DNA of 6,793 bases from Rhizobiaceae bacterium (GTDB lineage Bacteria > Pseudomonadota > Alphaproteobacteria > Rhizobiales > Rhizobiaceae), in NCBI GenBank assembly GCA_913776675.1, contig CAJYRE010000595.1:1-6793 (forward strand), read 5' to 3'. Within the stretch, counting starts at the first letter, position 1; each line of letters opens with the position of its first letter. Below the pieces are notes generated by a model. That model saw only the letters and a program-made list of their open reading frames with translations. It was not told the DNA's origin and searched no databases. Shown one piece after another: positions 5,124 through 6,793 of this stretch. Made by a program: the position numbers and the translations under genes.

Positions 5124-6074
5124 ATGAAGGTGACGGTTATTCGCAATCCTGTGGCGGGCGGTGCGCATGCATGGCCCGCCACAAAGCGGGCGCTGGAGGC
5201 GGTGTTTCCGGGCTATACGCTGATTGAAACCCGTGCAGGAGAGACGGCCAGCCAGACCCGTGCTGCACTGGAGCAGCCTGTTGATCTGGTGTTGGCCATC
5301 GGCGGCGATGGCACAGTGGGGCAGGTGGCGGACGGTCTTCTCAGCTCTGCCTATCCGCAAACACCGTTTGCCTTTTTGCCCGGCGGGACGGGATCGGATT
5401 TTTCACGCAATTTCCGCTTCCCCGCCGATGTTTTGGCCCAGCTACAGACCATTGCCACCGCGCCGCCATGCCAGATTGATGTGGGCCAATTGCAAATGCG
5501 GCCCATGAATGGGGGTGAGGATGCGCCTTGGCAGTACCTGCGCTATTTTATCAATGTTGCCAGTGCAGGTGTGTCTGCTGCGATTGTCTCGGCTCTTGAG
5601 GCGGGCCGCGCAAACGCCCGTTTGCCGCACAGTCTGCGCTACCGATGGGTATCTCTCCAGCATATCCTGCGGCACCGGGGCCATGGTCTGCGCCTGCGCA
5701 TCGATGGCAAGACGCTCTATTCGGGTTCGGTTCTGGTGGCCGCGGTGGCCAATGGCGGCTGGTTTGGGGCCGGAATTCGGGTTTCACCGGATGCGGATGT
5801 GCTGGATGCGAAATTGAACGCCGTCTGTGCCGTGCATCGCGGGCCGCTCGGCAATCTGGCAACATTTGTTGCCTTTATCACCGGCCGCCACATCAAGCAC
5901 ACCCATATTCATCATGGCCAAGGCCAGGTGATCGAGATCGAGCCGATCCAACGGTTGATGTCTCTTGAGGCGGATGGAGAACGGGTAGCACCCGCACAGG
6001 CGATGGATCATGCCTTCCGCATTCGCATTCTGCCACAGGCGCTGTGCGTTCGCTTGCCCCAGCGCCAGGAGTGA
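5124..6074 (+). CDS. Diacylglycerol/lipid kinase family protein (YegS/BmrU-like)
   Basis: A 316-residue member of the DAGK catalytic family, which uses ATP to phosphorylate a lipid hydroxyl group such as that of diacylglycerol, phosphatidylglycerol or a sphingoid base. Seen: the N-terminal nucleotide-binding NPVAGG (8-13); the hallmark GGDGT loop (60-64) in LVLAIGGDGTVGQVADGL; PGGTGSDFSRNF (86-97), equivalent to the family's LGTGNDFAR; ANGGWFGAGIRVSPDADVLD (210-229), a conserved block of the second domain; and EADGE (282-286), the acidic motif near the C-terminus. All expected motifs are present and length is normal, so the enzyme should be active, probably at the inner membrane face although no membrane span is visible. 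The exact lipid cannot be told from sequence. The ATG has GGGGA ten bases upstream. It follows the lipoprotein gene closely and ends just before a strong hairpin. Confidence 0.94.
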   Translation: MKVTVIRNPVAGGAHAWPATKRALEAVFPGYTLIETRAGETASQTRAALEQPVDLVLAIGGDGTVGQVADGLLSSAYPQTPFAFLPGGTGSDFSRNFRFPADVLAQLQTIATAPPCQIDVGQLQMRPMNGGEDAPWQYLRYFINVASAGVSAAIVSALEAGRANARLPHSLRYRWVSLQHILRHRGHGLRLRIDGKTLYSGSVLVAAVANGGWFGAGIRVSPDADVLDAKLNAVCAVHRGPLGNLATFVAFITGRHIKHTHIHHGQGQVIEIEPIQRLMSLEADGERVAPAQAMDHAFRIRILPQALCVRLPQRQE

Positions 6075-6101
6075 TCTGACGCCTGACTGTCCACAGACCT
6101 T

Positions 6102-6153
6102 AGAGAATTTCAGTGTTTCTCGGAAACGCTGAAATTCTCTCACTCTTTGTTTT
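6102..6153 (+). terminator. Hairpin probably terminating the lipoprotein-kinase transcript
   Basis: Bases 6102-6119 pair with 6123-6140: an 18-bp stem with a single G-T wobble and a 3-base loop. It is followed by TCTTTGTTTT (6144-6153), an interrupted T tract. It begins 27 bases after the kinase stop. The mirror strand has no T run after the hairpin, so it should act mainly on the plus strand. The same hairpin is the first palindrome of the repeat element described here, so termination may be a borrowed function. Confidence 0.65.
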
Positions 6154-6202
6154 CACGCATTTTCGGACGGAAAACCGCGACACACTTTTCCTGAAAATGC
6201 TC
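6102..6202. repeat. Two-palindrome intergenic element (RIME-like)
   Basis: Two palindromes lie side by side and fill most of the 127-nt gap between convergent genes. The first is 6102-6140. The second is 6157-6200, with outer stem GCATTTTC/GAAAATGC (8 bp), bulge GGAC against T, inner stem GGAAAA/TTTTCC (6169-6174 with 6186-6191) and an 11-base loop. Two palindromes in about 100 bp is the described form of Rhizobium-specific intergenic mosaic elements (RIME), and the TTTTCACGC...GGACGGAAAACCGC wording is one I recall from rhizobial genomes. The assignment was not checked by search. The right edge touches the HAD stop codon. Confidence 0.8.
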
Positions 6203-6793
6203 TAAAACGCCCCTTGCCATTCGGCCATGGCGGCGACCACGGCGGGCAGGTCCATCATACGCGAAATCACGGTTTCGGCTCCTGCATCGGTCAGCCGGTC
6301 GGCATGCGAGGGGTAGGTGTGTGAGGCACCCGTAAAGCCGATGACGCGCATGCCAGCGGCGCGGCCTGCTTCCACGCCATGCACACTGTCTTCCACCACC
6401 AGGCATTTTTTCGGATCAACATTAAACTGGGCTGCCCCATGCAGATAGATGTCCGGCTTTGGCTTGACCCGTTCTGCGCCCAGATCCTTGGCCGAATAGA
6501 TGTGCGGTGCAAAGGCTTCTTTCAGGCCCACCTTGGTCAGCATCATCTCCAGCCGATCCGAGGAGGAATTGGAGCAGATGCAGCGTGGCCCAGCTAAGCG
6601 CGACAGGGCAAACACCACGCCTTCGATCATCTTCACTTCGCGGGCCAGCCGTTGATCCAGCAGTATCTCGGATTTGTCAATCAGGCTGGCAGAGAGCGGA
6701 ATGTCCACTTCTTTTTCGATGGTCAGCAGAATGTTTTTCCAGGTCATGCCGGCAAAGCGTTCGCCCATTTCTTCCACGGAGATGGGATAGCCT
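6202..6793 (-). CDS. HAD-superfamily phosphatase, phosphoglycolate phosphatase-like (N-terminus outside window)
   Basis: A leftward frame continues to the right edge, so its start and HAD motif I (the nucleophile DxD) are outside the window. About 197 residues are visible, starting GYPISVEEMGERFAG. Seen: the helical cap region first (WKNILLTIEKE onward), then motif II as CICSNSSSDRL (near 6574), motif III lysine in ERVKPKPDIYL (near 6460) and motif IV acidic pair in CLVVEDSVHGVEAGRAAGM (ED near 6390). It ends with GFTGASHTYPSHADRL. This order and spacing is that of subfamily IA HAD hydrolases that dephosphorylate small sugars or phosphoglycolate and related beta-phosphoglucomutases; the substrate is unknown. 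The GTG at 6777 is internal, not a start, because the family-like sequence continues upstream of it. The TAG stop sits at the boundary of the palindromic element. Confidence 0.93.
   Translation of the reverse strand, partial: GYPISVEEMGERFAGMTWKNILLTIEKEVDIPLSASLIDKSEILLDQRLAREVKMIEGVVFALSRLAGPRCICSNSSSDRLEMMLTKVGLKEAFAPHIYSAKDLGAERVKPKPDIYLHGAAQFNVDPKKCLVVEDSVHGVEAGRAAGMRVIGFTGASHTYPSHADRLTDAGAETVISRMMDLPAVVAAMAEWQGAF

Overview
The window looks like chromosomal DNA of an alphaproteobacterium, most likely Rhizobiaceae (Agrobacterium/Rhizobium group). The grounds are moderately high GC, threonine synthase directly followed by a processing-peptidase-like M16 protease and a RimJ-like acetyltransferase, GTG/ATG starts, and palindromic intergenic elements of a rhizobial type. 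The genus is inferred from recalled family resemblance, not from a search.

Layout, minus strand reading right to left: threonine synthase thrC (2853-4250), a zinc M16 peptidase 20 nt behind it (1531-2832), a 387-nt gap full of palindromic repeats, a GNAT acetyltransferase (529-1143), and the start of a secreted or membrane-anchored sensory protein (1-532, cut by the window edge). The sensory protein overlaps the acetyltransferase by ATGA. Its visible N-terminus looks like the periplasmic sensor part of a rhizobial cyclic-di-GMP (GGDEF/EAL) protein, but no catalytic domain is in view.

Plus strand: a 245-nt divergent promoter region (4251-4495) separates thrC from a small lipoprotein (4496-5092), followed 31 nt later by a YegS/BmrU-type lipid kinase (5124-6074). 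A convergent HAD-family phosphatase (6202 to beyond the right edge) faces it. Nearly the whole gap between the two holds a two-palindrome element resembling the rhizobial RIME repeats. Its first palindrome probably ends transcription of the kinase, and its outer edge coincides with the HAD stop codon.

The genes are mostly ordinary housekeeping or envelope genes, and I see no defence system, prophage, CRISPR or new multi-gene machinery. The most interesting structure is non-coding. A 180-bp inverted-repeat element at 1277-1456 has two arms that each fold into the same pair of hairpins, and they differ by paired compensatory changes. Two diverged copies of a 44-bp palindrome lie at 1159-1202 and 6157-6200.
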